Below, one piece after another: positions 21,963 to 31,987 of a stretch of DNA of 64,000 nt. Each line of letters starts with the position of its first letter. Positions within the stretch are counted from its first letter, which is position 1. Made by a program: the position numbers and the translations under genes. Source of the DNA: Lenzites betulinus (taxonomy: Eukaryota > Basidiomycota > Agaricomycetes > Polyporales > Polyporaceae); NCBI GenBank assembly GCA_022264855.1, contig JABYQU010000025.1:186001-250000 (forward strand), read 5' to 3'. The notes beneath the pieces were generated by a model that saw only the letters and a list, made by a program, of their open reading frames with translations, had not been told where the DNA came from and made no database searches.

Positions 21963-23927
21963 GGCCGAAGAGGATGCTTCGACGCGGAGGCCAAAGTGGA
22001 CGACGTGGGTTGCGTAGTTATGCACCAAACCAGAGTGTATGTCACCACATGAGCAGAGCAGGAGGCGGTGTCGCATTGTCGAAAAGATGGGTGTTGTATA
22101 GTCCGCCGTTCTTGGGCTGTGATGGCGTTAGTGGCAGTTCCCGGGTTTGTGGTGGTATTTGCCGCGAGTAAATGTGTCGACTGTTTGTAAACTGTCGCGG
22201 AAACGGAACAACATCGCGACATGACTGTGCGGGATATCAGATAGATCCACGGGAAATACAACACATAGACGCTCCAGAAGAAAGAGCAAACAATCAAACG
22301 GACGGAGGACTACTCCATTATAGATTGAGTCGACTGTCGCAATGCTGCCGGAGTTTCGACAGCTCCTGCAATTTGACGGCAGCCTACCTGAGCACCATGA
22401 GTAACATGGGACTCACACGCTCCGGACAAAACGTGCATGATCAAGGAGTGCTGCAGCTCTAGCACATCGTCACCACTGATCCCATGAGAGGCACAGATGC
22501 TTCGCAAGAAGTCTACTGACACGTCGGAACTGAATACACCTTGGCTTTCAGCCGCTGGCACTATGATGCCGACAGCATGCGCAATGTTATTCGGCATCTC
22601 TGCACGGGCCCCCTGCGATATACTCCCAGAGCCACGGGAGGACGACGCTTCACTCCGGTGGTCAGCGGAGAGCACAGAGTTAACTGCTGCGCTAGCAGTA
22701 TATGAAACGGGCAAATACGAAGATGTTCCTTCTGGGAAACTTAATATACTCCTTGTTATTAGGGGAAGCCGCGTACCTGTGCTCACGAAGGGAGCCTGCG
22801 TCCAGATGTGACCTTCAGACGGCGTTACCGGGGTGGTAGAGGAGGGGTAGCGGACAAATGTCTGCAATGCTCGCCCCTGTCGCGGCGAACCTGTCGCGAC
22901 AAAGGACCACAACGTGATTTCGGACATAGGTGACGAAGAACGGCATTTTAGACATACACCATCCAGACGGCGTTGATACGCGGACAGGTTCCTGCGACCA
23001 CAGATCCACGCCATTTGATTTGAATGACATTCAGCGGGGAATGTTGCCTCTCAAAGTGAATTGACTGGAAAGCAAAGACTGCGGGGCTGTGTAGTCCAGG
23101 AGTGCGGAGACTGGATGTCCATCGTACGAAGCACAGATGGCAAGCATCATGAATGAAGGACAAGTCGGATGCGAGTGAGGGTAGATGAAAGAGTAATTGG
23201 CGTCGATGGGTGAGGTCAAGAGCAGTGGTCTAAGCGTGCGAAAGAAGTCAGGTGCCTTCACGTGACAGGAACAGAAATCGGGGGGGAGTTGAGACACCAC
23301 AAAGACCCCCTACCGTTACCGGTAGCGGGAATACGAGACGCTCGCAAGGCTGTGCCTCAGGTAACGTGAGTTTGCCTGAAGGGGAAAGAAGGTTTGAGTG
23401 TTGAAAATCCAGGATCGTCACGGTCTCCACCCATGCGCCCGGCACTGGCTTACTTCCTCTGAATATGCTGCGCTGCGTCAAAGTCCACGACATTCGGGGC
23501 GCAGCGCTTATGTTAAGACAGTCGCTATTTTAGAATAACAAAGGTGGCGCGGAGACGCTTGATGCACTGGCTGTGACAACACGGGCGGTTTGTCATAGCC
23601 CGAGGTTTAGCTGCGGTTTTGCTTGCTTCCCTGCAGCAGGGAACACCAGACTATAGTCTCTACCATGGCGATCGCAACGGATCATCTAGATTGACACCGA
23701 CCACGTCATGAGTGAGAAAATCTCATTCAAGTTTCTCCGTTTACTGGAAGTTGACAAACGGCTGCACAGGGTGAAAACTGCGCAGAAGATCACGTCCGCT
23801 ACCGAGGTCTTTCCAATGGGGCTTACCGGCGCAGCAGGACACGGTCCTCAGTATCTGTATTGCGCGGGGGAAGCTCCACCACGAGTGCCACGCTCTCTAG
23901 GCCTGTAAAGCGCCTTGCGCCAGGTTG
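21963..23927. other. Gene-poor region with unresolved minus-strand coding fragments
   Basis: On the minus strand, 23014-22310 is a 234-codon ORF from an ATG, and 23493-23031 contains two further open frames with plausible splice sites (donor GTAAGCC after 23455; acceptor CTTAG with a CTGAC branch before about 23223). I could not find one consistent model joining them. None shows a recognised domain. It may be a lineage-specific or decaying gene. Confidence 0.3.
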
Positions 23928-23933
23928 TATAAA
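23928..23933 (+). promoter_or_regulatory. TATA box of the secreted repeat protein gene
   Basis: TATAAA 105 bp before the ATG at 24038, with a pyrimidine-rich stretch (TTCCTCTCCTTCCCC) between them, which is typical of strongly expressed fungal secreted-protein genes. Confidence 0.6.
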
Positions 23934-24037
23934 GTGTGGGCACGGCGGGCCTCGAGGACCCCATCCCATCTTCTCATCCGAGTTTCGTTCCTCTCCTTCC
24001 CCAGCTCACCTCGTCTTATACCTCTCTCCTACTCAAG

Positions 24038-25242
24038 ATGATGCACCTTGCAAGCTTGGTTCTGGCTGCTATGCTCATTGTCCGAGGCAAGTCTGGTATA
24101 TAAACGTACGGTCTTGTTCAGGTAGAGCTAACTTGGCCGTATTATTAGGTGATGCTGTTGCCGTTGGCCCCCAGGCAAAACGCTACGCTTCTTCCGTTGA
24201 GGCAGCGAGTAGTGCGTTCGAATCCGGAACCGCCTTCTCCAGCGGTAGCGCTTTTGAGTCGGGGACCGCCATCAGTGGCACGGCCACTGCCGCCGCCTCG
24301 ACACCGATCGTCTCTGGCGTCGAACCCACCGGCTCCTCCAGTGTTTTCGTGTCGGGAACCGCCGTCTCCAGCGGTAGCGCTTTTGAGTCGGGGACCGCCA
24401 TCAGTGGCACGGCCACTGCCGCCGCCTCGACACCGATCGTCTCTGGCGTCGAACCCACCGGCTCCAGTATTTTCGTGTCGGGAACTGCCTTCTCCAGCGG
24501 GAGTGCTTTCGAGTCGGGAACCGCCATCAGTGGCACGGCCACTGTCGTCGCCTCGACACCGATCGTCTCTGGCGTCGCACCCACAGGCTCCTGCAGTGTT
24601 TTCGTGTCGGGGACCGCCATCAGTGGCACGGCCACTGCCGTCGCCTCGACACCGATCGTCTCTGGCGTCGAACCCACCGGCTCCAGTATTTTCGTGTCGG
24701 GAACTGCCTTCTCCAGCGGTAGCGCTTTTGAGTCGGGGACCGCCATCAGTGGCACGGCCACTGTCGTCGCCTCGACACCGATCGTCTCTGGAGTTGCACC
24801 CACAGGCTTCTCATACTACCCTGACCACACCGTGACGGTGACACGCGTTATCACCATCGGTGGCGAGTGCGGCCCCTCCCAGTCCGGCGGGTTCAGCTCT
24901 GGCTTAATCTCAGACACTTTGTTCCCCACTGGACCCTTCCCCACGACCTTTCCCGTCGTGTCCGCAACGTTCAGCTCGGGCGTCGCGGGATCGGTCTACG
25001 CCAGCTCTTCGATCTTGTCGGCCAGCCCTTCGATTGGGTTCGAGTCCTCCGCCGTAGCCAGCGCTTCGACTGTGTTCGTGTCCTCCCCCGTGGCCACCGC
25101 TTCGATCGGATACGAGTCCTCCGCTGTGGCCTCCGTTTCCGAGGTTGGGTCGGTGTCCTCCGCCGTGGCCAGCGCGTCAGTCGGTTCCGTGTCCTCCGCC
25201 GTCTCCAGCGCTGTGTCCTCCGCCGTGGCTAGCTCGGCCTAA
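24038..25242 (+). CDS. Secreted Ser/Thr/Ala-rich tandem-repeat protein
   Basis: Two exons, 24038-24086 and 24149-25242, giving 380 residues. Residues 1-22 form a signal peptide (MMHLASLVLAAMLIVRGDAVA). A KR pair near residue 29 may be a Kex2 site. About residues 45-240 are five copies of a 42-43-residue repeat ending in TPIVSGV-x-PTG. A unique segment, YYPDHTVTVTRVITIGG, follows, and then a second region of SSAVAS-type repeats to the end. There is no terminal hydrophobic segment, so no GPI anchor. The composition suggests heavy O-glycosylation and a cell-wall or extracellular role. The intron donor is either GC (AG|GCAAGT at 24087) or GT nine bases later; both keep frame. Branch GCTAAC. Confidence 0.78.
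24230..24815 (+). repeat. Coding tandem repeat, five copies of about 126-129 bp
   Basis: The unit starts GAGTCGGGGACCGCCATCAG and encodes AISGTAT-x-x-ASTPIVSGV-x-PTG. Copies differ at a few codons (AAAS, VVAS, AVAS; E or A before PTG). One copy lacks the FSSGSAFESGTA segment. The period is a multiple of three, so all frames stay open through it. Confidence 0.85.
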
Positions 25243-25606
25243 AGGGCAAGCGACGGGGGGAACACTCCTCAACGGCACAGAAATATCGGCCCGGGCTCAG
25301 GCTTGCTTATCGACGGACAAATCTCGTTTTATGATTACCACGGACTTCAATCGGATTATCACCACTTGCGGACCTTTCACATAGGCGTTTAGTGTTACGA
25401 GTTGAGGCAGTAGGCACTTTCGACTACAAAAGCATTTGTTTACCGTGCCCTCACTGCCTGTCGCATGTGCATCAGACCGGCATAATGACTTTTGAGCAAC
25501 GGCAGGGCTAGTATCACGCTCCTCCGTGAGAACTCGTGGAGCCTGAGATAAACATGTAGATTGGAAGGTAAGATTGATTTAGGGCGTGTCGCCTACCCCA
25601 GTACAA
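25243..25606. terminator. Convergent 3' region
   Basis: Lies between the stops of the secreted repeat protein (plus) and the SET-Tad3 gene (minus). No other feature seen. Confidence 0.35.
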
Positions 25607-27520
25607 CTATGCATCAAATGTCTCGTCGATGCGCAGTCCTGCTGTCTCCATCCACGCCGACGCATCTCCCCGACTAAATCTCCACTTGTTGATCGCAAAC
25701 CGGTGGTTCACCCCTTCCAACCTCGGTACGCATGTGATGCTCCCACATCCACCCGTCTTGTCCATTGGAAACAGGTAGAAGACTTCTTTCACACGCGAGT
25801 GCAGGAGCGCCATGCTGCACATCACGCACGGCTCGTGTGTTGTGAAGAGCGTGAGGGACGTCAAGAGGTAGTGCGCACCGTTCCGAACCTCCATTTCAGG
25901 GCGTAATGGGGACGGCCCGGCAAGAGCCCCTTCTTTTTCGGCCGAGAGTGAGGCTGAATCAGCGAGCTCTGGCGGGGGGTCGGGGAGCGCGTCGGAAGAT
26001 GTGGAAGCCCGCAGCTCCCCGACCGCCCGGACGAGGTTGATGATACAATGCCGGAGAGGATGGGCGGCAGATATTCGCATGTCCCGTGCGCTGAGCGGCT
26101 CTAGCATCCGCGTTGCGACCCGTGTGTCTTCGTCGTATGGTACGGGAACGTATGCCGCTACGGGTATCTGTCATAAACGTTCAGCAGATGCGGTTGCCAG
26201 ATAGGGCCCACTTCAAGTACCTCGCCCTGCTGCCCGGCAGTTTGCGCTGCCCTCACGACTTCTCTCATCGCGTCGCAGGCCCATAGTACTCGCCCCTTAT
26301 TCCAGGGTTCTGGTTCGAATTTCTTGCGTGGAGCGTAAATCGTCGGCCATAGTGACGACTTGAGCTTCAGCGACGTCATCGTCAAAGCGACAGTTCTTGG
26401 CACGGTGACTACGTATGGCGGCGGGAGTTCGATATCCGCCGGAAAACTTGGTGGATCAGGGTGTTCTTTAGTTAGTATGAGAACGATGCTCATATGCTCG
26501 CCGAGCTTGCGGATGCGCTTGAGGTGTGCTAAGGAGGGCGTGTCAAAACCACTCTGTTTGAGCCACCTGTATCAATCAGCATCTACCGAGGCCGAGGGAT
26601 CGCTAACGACATACTTCAGCATGGTGGCTGCAATCCGGGGACTGGGTAGGTCGACGACCCAAGCTTCCTCTAACACGTAGTTTTCAAGTCAAACCATGTG
26701 ACAGAAAATTTGCTGAAAGACTTACCTGTCCTAACGGACTCAATGTCTTCCTCCTCCTCCTCTTCTGGTGTCAGCTTCAAACGCGTGAAGGGAAGCTCTT
26801 CGTCGGGAATGTTCTCGTCGAGATTGCCTTGCATGTGAAAGGCGAAAAATGCATTGTCCAACGCGCCATTGTCTGCGTAGCTATCACCAAGGTTGGTGAG
26901 CCCGCCCCATCCGTCGTCCGTTTCGGTGGGGACCGTATCGACGCGGTCCGTTGAGTCGACGGGGTCAAACCAGAGTTTGTGCCCGTAGAAAATGCACAGC
27001 TCCTCGTCCTGTAAGACTTTTCTTGTAGTAATGTATCGAATGGACTCCGTTGCCGAGTCCGTTGTGTATGACACGTTCGGGCTCTGCGAGTGATTGAATA
27101 GAGAACCTGCATAAGCGTGGCTAGTGAGTCGCGATTACGCGTAAAGAAAGGCCGGAACAGAACAATGGGGATGCGAACCTAGACCAAGCGCGAGCGCCAT
27201 GCGCCCATCTCGCCATTTGAATGTATAGTGATCGAGCGCGGTGTGCCTTCCGTGCTTTTCGTACTCTTCTGAAGTAAAAAGAAGTACCGGGCTGACTTCG
27301 ACCAGAGTTTGCGACGGTATCTCGCGGCAGGCTGAGGATATATCAAAAGGTCAGAAGGCTGCCCGAACTGGGCAAGAAAACTTCGTCTACCATAGACTCC
27401 GCGTCCTTTTCCAGGTGCATATTCGATCCGAAGTCCTGAGCCATTCAAATGGTTTGGGGCTGTCTGATATGGCAGAGACGAAGGCCCGGCCCCGGGCGAG
27501 GAGCCACTGCTCTCTTGCAT
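25607..27520 (-). CDS. SET-domain methyltransferase fused to a Tad3-type tRNA adenosine deaminase subunit
   Basis: Six exons: 27520-27391, 27331-27179, 27106-26726, 26669-26615, 26566-26212 and 26167-25607, giving 544 residues with matching phases throughout. Residues 30-150 are a SET domain (KGRGVY, LFNHSQSPN at about 97, ELCIFYG at about 129), which transfers methyl groups to protein lysines. An acidic linker with EEEEEED follows. From about residue 222 the sequence is Tad3-like: EEAWVVDLPSPRIA, then HPLRHC (394) and PCVMC (471-475) as zinc ligands. The usual catalytic Glu after His is replaced (HCI), as in Tad3, the non-catalytic partner of Tad2 in making inosine-34. Exon 4, which starts the Tad3 part, has no ATG of its own. 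Confidence 0.85.
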
Positions 27521-28823
27521 GAGGAGTATTCACAGAAAGGTATATCGGTCAATCAGCCTGCGTTTCAGTGTGAATGATGAGGAAGGAAGGAGTGGTTGTG
27601 CGAGCTGATTCGAGCAGAAGGAAGAGCCAGAGATCCGGGTCATGTAGGGCGCCAATCTATCCGAGCCGTTTACGGCACCGAGCGCCTCATGCAGCCAAAG
27701 ATAGCTCAATTCCTTCAGTGCAACTTCAGCTTCGCTTTCCAAGTAGTACCGTAGCAGAACGCTTACATGCTTGCTCAGTCGGTCTTAATGTAAAGCTTTC
27801 CTCAAACTTCGACTTAGGGAGCTGAGATGAGGACTGAGAGGGCACAACTGGGCACAAAGGGCCGCAATCTGCCGGATCACTGATGGTGGCTAAGATTGCA
27901 TGTATTTAGGTTTGTAGTATCCCGTGCCGATTGATGCGCGACAAGCGCTCCAGTGACGTCTGCCAGCAAGGTGCTCCCAGCCATGGCTGGGACTTGTATT
28001 TTGGTAGAGAATCAATCCTCTCAGTCACCTCAGAACACTTATATGTGCGTAAATATAGCGCAGGAAGCGACACGGTATGTGGCTGCTTTCGCTGATAGGT
28101 TTGTATCCATGGCCTGATATTTTCCACGAAGCACCCGGTCGCTCACCAAGCCGGCAGATGTCAGTACTACTCACATTCCATCTTCGCAGAGAATCACATA
28201 ATTTCGGCGGGAGGGGTGTGACGGCAATGGCGCTGCAACGAGGTCGCTGCTCTTGCCAACTGCTTGAGGGCAAAGTGGGGTGAGTGGCAGCACAAAGGAA
28301 CGCATCAAGCGATTTAAATCCTGACCTGGACGTGAATAGCGGCGAGCCGTTCAGCGGGAATGCCGAAATCTCGTACGAAATCGAGACACCCTATTTGATG
28401 ACTGTATCTCAGGCTCCGACCCATATGGACGATAGGGCATACGACCGCTGAACGTTGAACGACCCCCTCCTTGTTTGTTGGCCAACTCCAAGGGTCGGTT
28501 GGCAAGTCCAACACGTGTGTGTGCTGCAGGAACTCTAATATTTCATGTTTCAGAGCTCCATGACCATGTATATATGTGAAGGCGATCAAGCGCATTGTCC
28601 GTGGTAGACGCCCGAATTGTATGTCGCCAAAGCTTTGCTATCGCTGGATTCGAGATCCGCTCAACGCGATTTGTGGTCCTCCCGGGACATAAAAGGCGCT
28701 GTCTCTCTTGCCTCCATACTCCCAGGATCCTTCCGAGCTCCCCTCACCTCACTCCGTTACTACGCCGCATCCCTATACCGCCCCTTACTCCTAACTACCC
28801 CTCTGTTACACCATTATAACGCG
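27521..28823. other. Divergent intergenic region
   Basis: Holds the promoters of the SET-Tad3 gene and of the 180-residue gene. A 93-codon minus ORF from an ATG at 28595 is the longest plausible extra frame, but it has no domain and sits inside the neighbouring promoter. Confidence 0.4.
28689..28694 (+). promoter_or_regulatory. TATA-like box of the 180-residue gene
   Basis: ATAAAA in GACATAAAAGGCGCTG, 135 bp before the ATG at 28824, followed by a long CT-rich leader. Confidence 0.5.
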
Positions 28824-29475
28824 ATGAGCTCCAACATTATGTCCCTCTCGGTTCCCCAGCTCGTCAACCACCTCAAGGGTGTGGTTTCCTCTGGTGGTCA
28901 TCGCCTTCGTCTTCGCGTCGGGGCCAACGGGCGTCGCAAGCGCTGCCCTCGCATCAGCCTCCCTGTACGTAGTCGCGACATATCCCTCTCTGATCTCCTA
29001 ACCATCCAACGCAGCGCGTCCTTGCTCCCCTTCCTGACGATATCAGCACCTCTCTCGTCGACGAGGTGCACCATGCACTGTCCGCCCTTCACCGTACCGA
29101 CAACGACAAGGTTTCGGACGACGCTCACTCCTCTCACGGTTCGGACTTCACTCTCGTGGGCCTCAAGTCGGGCATGCAGACCCCCATGGGTAGCGAGGGG
29201 ACCGCGGCGGACAGGTGAGTGTGGCTACCTCTCGGGGATCCGCTTTGCCGCCCATGTTGATGTCGCGTCTCAGTAACCATGTCTCCACGGACCTCGCGGG
29301 CAAGCTCACTGACATCGGGGAGCTTGTCTACTCTAAGGAGGATTTCAGCGCGTCGGAGCTCGCGCTCTTCGAAATCAAGGTCGTTCCCAAGGTCGTCCTC
29401 CCGCAGGAGGACTACTCCGCCGCCGAGGGACTGGTGCCCTTGGCCGGCTACGAATGCGTGCTCGAGATTCAATGA
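28824..29475 (+). CDS. Conserved-looking fungal protein, unknown function
   Basis: Three exons, 28824-28964, 29015-29214 and 29274-29475, giving 180 residues. No family recognised. The N-terminal 47 residues are basic (GGHRLRLRV, RRKRCP). A middle segment is Asp/Ser/His-rich. The C-terminal 70 residues (DIGELVYSKEDFSASELALF...) look folded and acidic, ending in CVLEIQ. Introns of 50 and 59 nt have good GT-AG borders, and the first has a CTAAC branch. The first exon could use another frame that reads hydrophobic (LVVIAFVFASGP), so its N-terminus is less certain than the rest. The TATA-like box and CT-rich leader suggest strong expression. Confidence 0.6.
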
Positions 29476-29771
29476 CCGCCTTTAGCAATATGGCGCTCCT
29501 CGAGTCCTCTTTCGTCTAACTTATACCACACATCTGCTCATGTCTCTTACCTCCTTTATTTCGTATCAGCCCCTGCTTCTTACGTCTCCCCCCATACTCT
29601 GCTCTCGATCCCTCATCATGTATCCGCTCCAACCATTTGTTGTACTTCTCTCGCACCGGGTTCTTGTTGTCGCCGACCATCATCTGACGGATGTACCAGA
29701 ATTATATCATTGCAGTCATACATTACGGCGTGTATGCTTCCAAAAAATCCCTACTATATCAGCAGACGTCT

Positions 29772-31454
29772 CTATCCCACAGAATTGTTATCACCGTGAC
29801 TATCATATGCATTATACACCAACCCGTCCGCTTGTCTTTTTCGTAACGCTTTGCCCCTCAACTGCTGCGCACGACATTTGCGTGGTCTCCTTTGGTCCCC
29901 GGGCCGGTCATTGTCTTCTAATCGTGCCACAGGCGGGGGTTCTGCATCACTCGCACGCCTCTTTTCCAACAAAGCGCGTAGGCCACTCCACGGCCGCCCA
30001 GAGAATTCTTCACGGTGAGCATGGAGCGGCTCGTCCCGGAAGCGGGGTGCGATGTCGCCGTAAAGATCGTCGATATTGTGAGGGTCAGGCTCGGGCTCCG
30101 CGTCGGGAAGGGGCGCCGGGGGCGGGGCAGGATCGACGTCCATTGCATCCCCGGCAATGTCGACGCCCAAAGCCCGCTCAACCTGATCTTCTTCGAGTGC
30201 TCGTGTCTGAGAACGGGAAGCAGCGTGGGCGCGCGGCACGGCGGAGGGCACGAGTGGCGTGGCCTTTCGGGTGGCTGGCCCGCGATGGACGTAGTCGATC
30301 ACTGGAGGAGGCTCAAGTTGACCTTTCGCCCGCATGGTAGAGATGAGCTGCCGGATATCTTTCGGGCCCGTGATTACAGGTTGAGTGATAGGCTTTGGAG
30401 TACTAGACGGCGAAGGCTGCCTGGGAAGCGGAGAGACGACTACGACAGGATGGAGGGTATCAGGATAATTTGCAACAGGAGCCGTCGGGGTATCGGTGTT
30501 CGCGGGATGAGGAACAGAAGAAACAATAGATGCTGGAACCCCACTGGGACGCGGGCGAGAAGAGGACGCCGGACGTACCACCTCAGCCGCTTGCCTTCCA
30601 GAAGATAACAAAGGCGTGATGACTAGCGAGTGTTTCGTAGAACGCTGCTGTTGACATTGTTTTAACACGAGATCTAGACAGTGCATCGGATTGCTCACCT
30701 TTCCGCCCAGTGGGACCGCTAACTTTCCTGGAATGTCTAAGCGCGCCCCGCGGATGGTCTCTACCAGCTTGGTAGGAGGAGCCTCTTTGACCCTCGGAGG
30801 TGATATACGCCCAGGCAGCGTTTGGACAGATTCTCTGACGGTAGAAGGACCTACGGACAGGTCCGTCGGCTTTACTTTTGCTGGTTGTGCAATTGCCGCC
30901 GCAGAAACAACTTCTACTATCTCCGAGTCGATATCATTATCGTCGCCGACCTCGATTACGGCTGGTTTGGTATATGGCTGCGCGTGAGCTGCTTGTGGTT
31001 CTGGGTTGAGTTTATTCGAAGTGACAGGAATTGCCAAACTGGCGGGGCGACGTGGTTCAAACGGCAGTAAGTTATCCTGCGAGGTCTCCGCGGGTGCATT
31101 GGATAGCGTAGTTGCGAGGGTCCGCTCATGGCGGGGCGGAGCCACTGCTGGAAGCTCAACGCGAGGTCTTTTCGAACACCGGCGACATTGCCATGCTCCA
31201 AGACCCCCGTCGCGCTTTCCTTTCTCATCCGCCTCGAAACGGGCCAAAAGCTCCGTTTCCGTTACGGGCGGGATATGACATGCTGAAAAATCGGTTAGTT
31301 ATAAGCGAGGTAGAGAGGATCGATATTCAGGCCTACTATGGTGCCATGCGCGCTCGCATTTGCAGCACTCTATCAAAAAGGCTGCAGGTGTGTCGTGCGT
31401 CTGGTTACATCGCACGCAGGGCCTCTTTGGGGCGGCGCTGATGGCTGTAGGCAT
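29772..31454 (-). CDS. PHD-finger protein
   Basis: Two exons, 31454-31337 and 31282-29772, giving 542 residues. The PHD finger spans residues 13-75 with Cys pairs CVRC and CCKC, then WHHTCH and WQCRRC, the C4-H-C3 zinc pattern that reads histone H3 tails. The intron falls inside the finger and has a CTAAC branch. The rest is Pro/Ala/Val-rich and probably disordered, with an acidic stretch (DVDPAPPPAPLPDAEPEPDP) and a basic C-terminal tail (RRPRKCRAQQLRGKALRKR) that could be a nuclear-localisation signal. A further 51-nt in-frame intron, donor GTGAGC in the middle of exon 2, is possible and would remove 17 residues. Confidence 0.75.
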
Positions 31455-31987
31455 GTCGCGTGGTAGCCGTTATGTATTTCCGGATACAGCTTGATTACCT
31501 CCGAGAAGTCAAGATGGAACGTAAATACAGCGGAGAGCAGCTAGAAGAGACGGCATCGCGAGGATCCCCGCCCGGCGGTACTAGAAAGACGAGAGTACTT
31601 CATCGCGAATTTGTGACTTCGCCGTTTGAACGGACACTGGATATTCGTGGGAATCTCGGGATGCTCCGAAAGACGGCCATGGCGGGCGCTTGTCGAAGAT
31701 GACCTCCTCGTACTTGCGATGCTTGTTAGATTCGCGTTTGCTAGGCTACGCTGAACTAATGTGCCATTATGGGGCTTTTGATGGAGCCTTATGAAAGGGC
31801 CAAGAGAGACAACTCCACACAGCGCGTGGGTTGATCTGGGTTGATGCTGCTGTAGGCTGGGCGCCAAGCCGGCCGAGAGACGTCATATGTAATTTACTAC
31901 TTAGTATATACACTGCTATAGCGCTTCTTCAACTCCGTTCGTCCACCTCGGCCCATGCCCCTTCGAATCCTCTTTACGTAGACCAAC
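31455..31987. promoter_or_regulatory. Divergent promoter region, PHD gene and PLD gene
   Basis: 533 bp between start codons. TATATA at 31905-31910 lies 78 bp before the PLD ATG. No TATA is seen on the PHD side. Confidence 0.5.

Noticed and set aside
24183..24803. 206-codon minus-strand ORF
   Set aside because: Antisense of the tandem repeat, open only because the repeat period is a multiple of three.
28314..28595. 93-codon minus ORF
   Set aside because: No domain, mixed codon usage, and it overlaps the promoter of the 180-residue gene.
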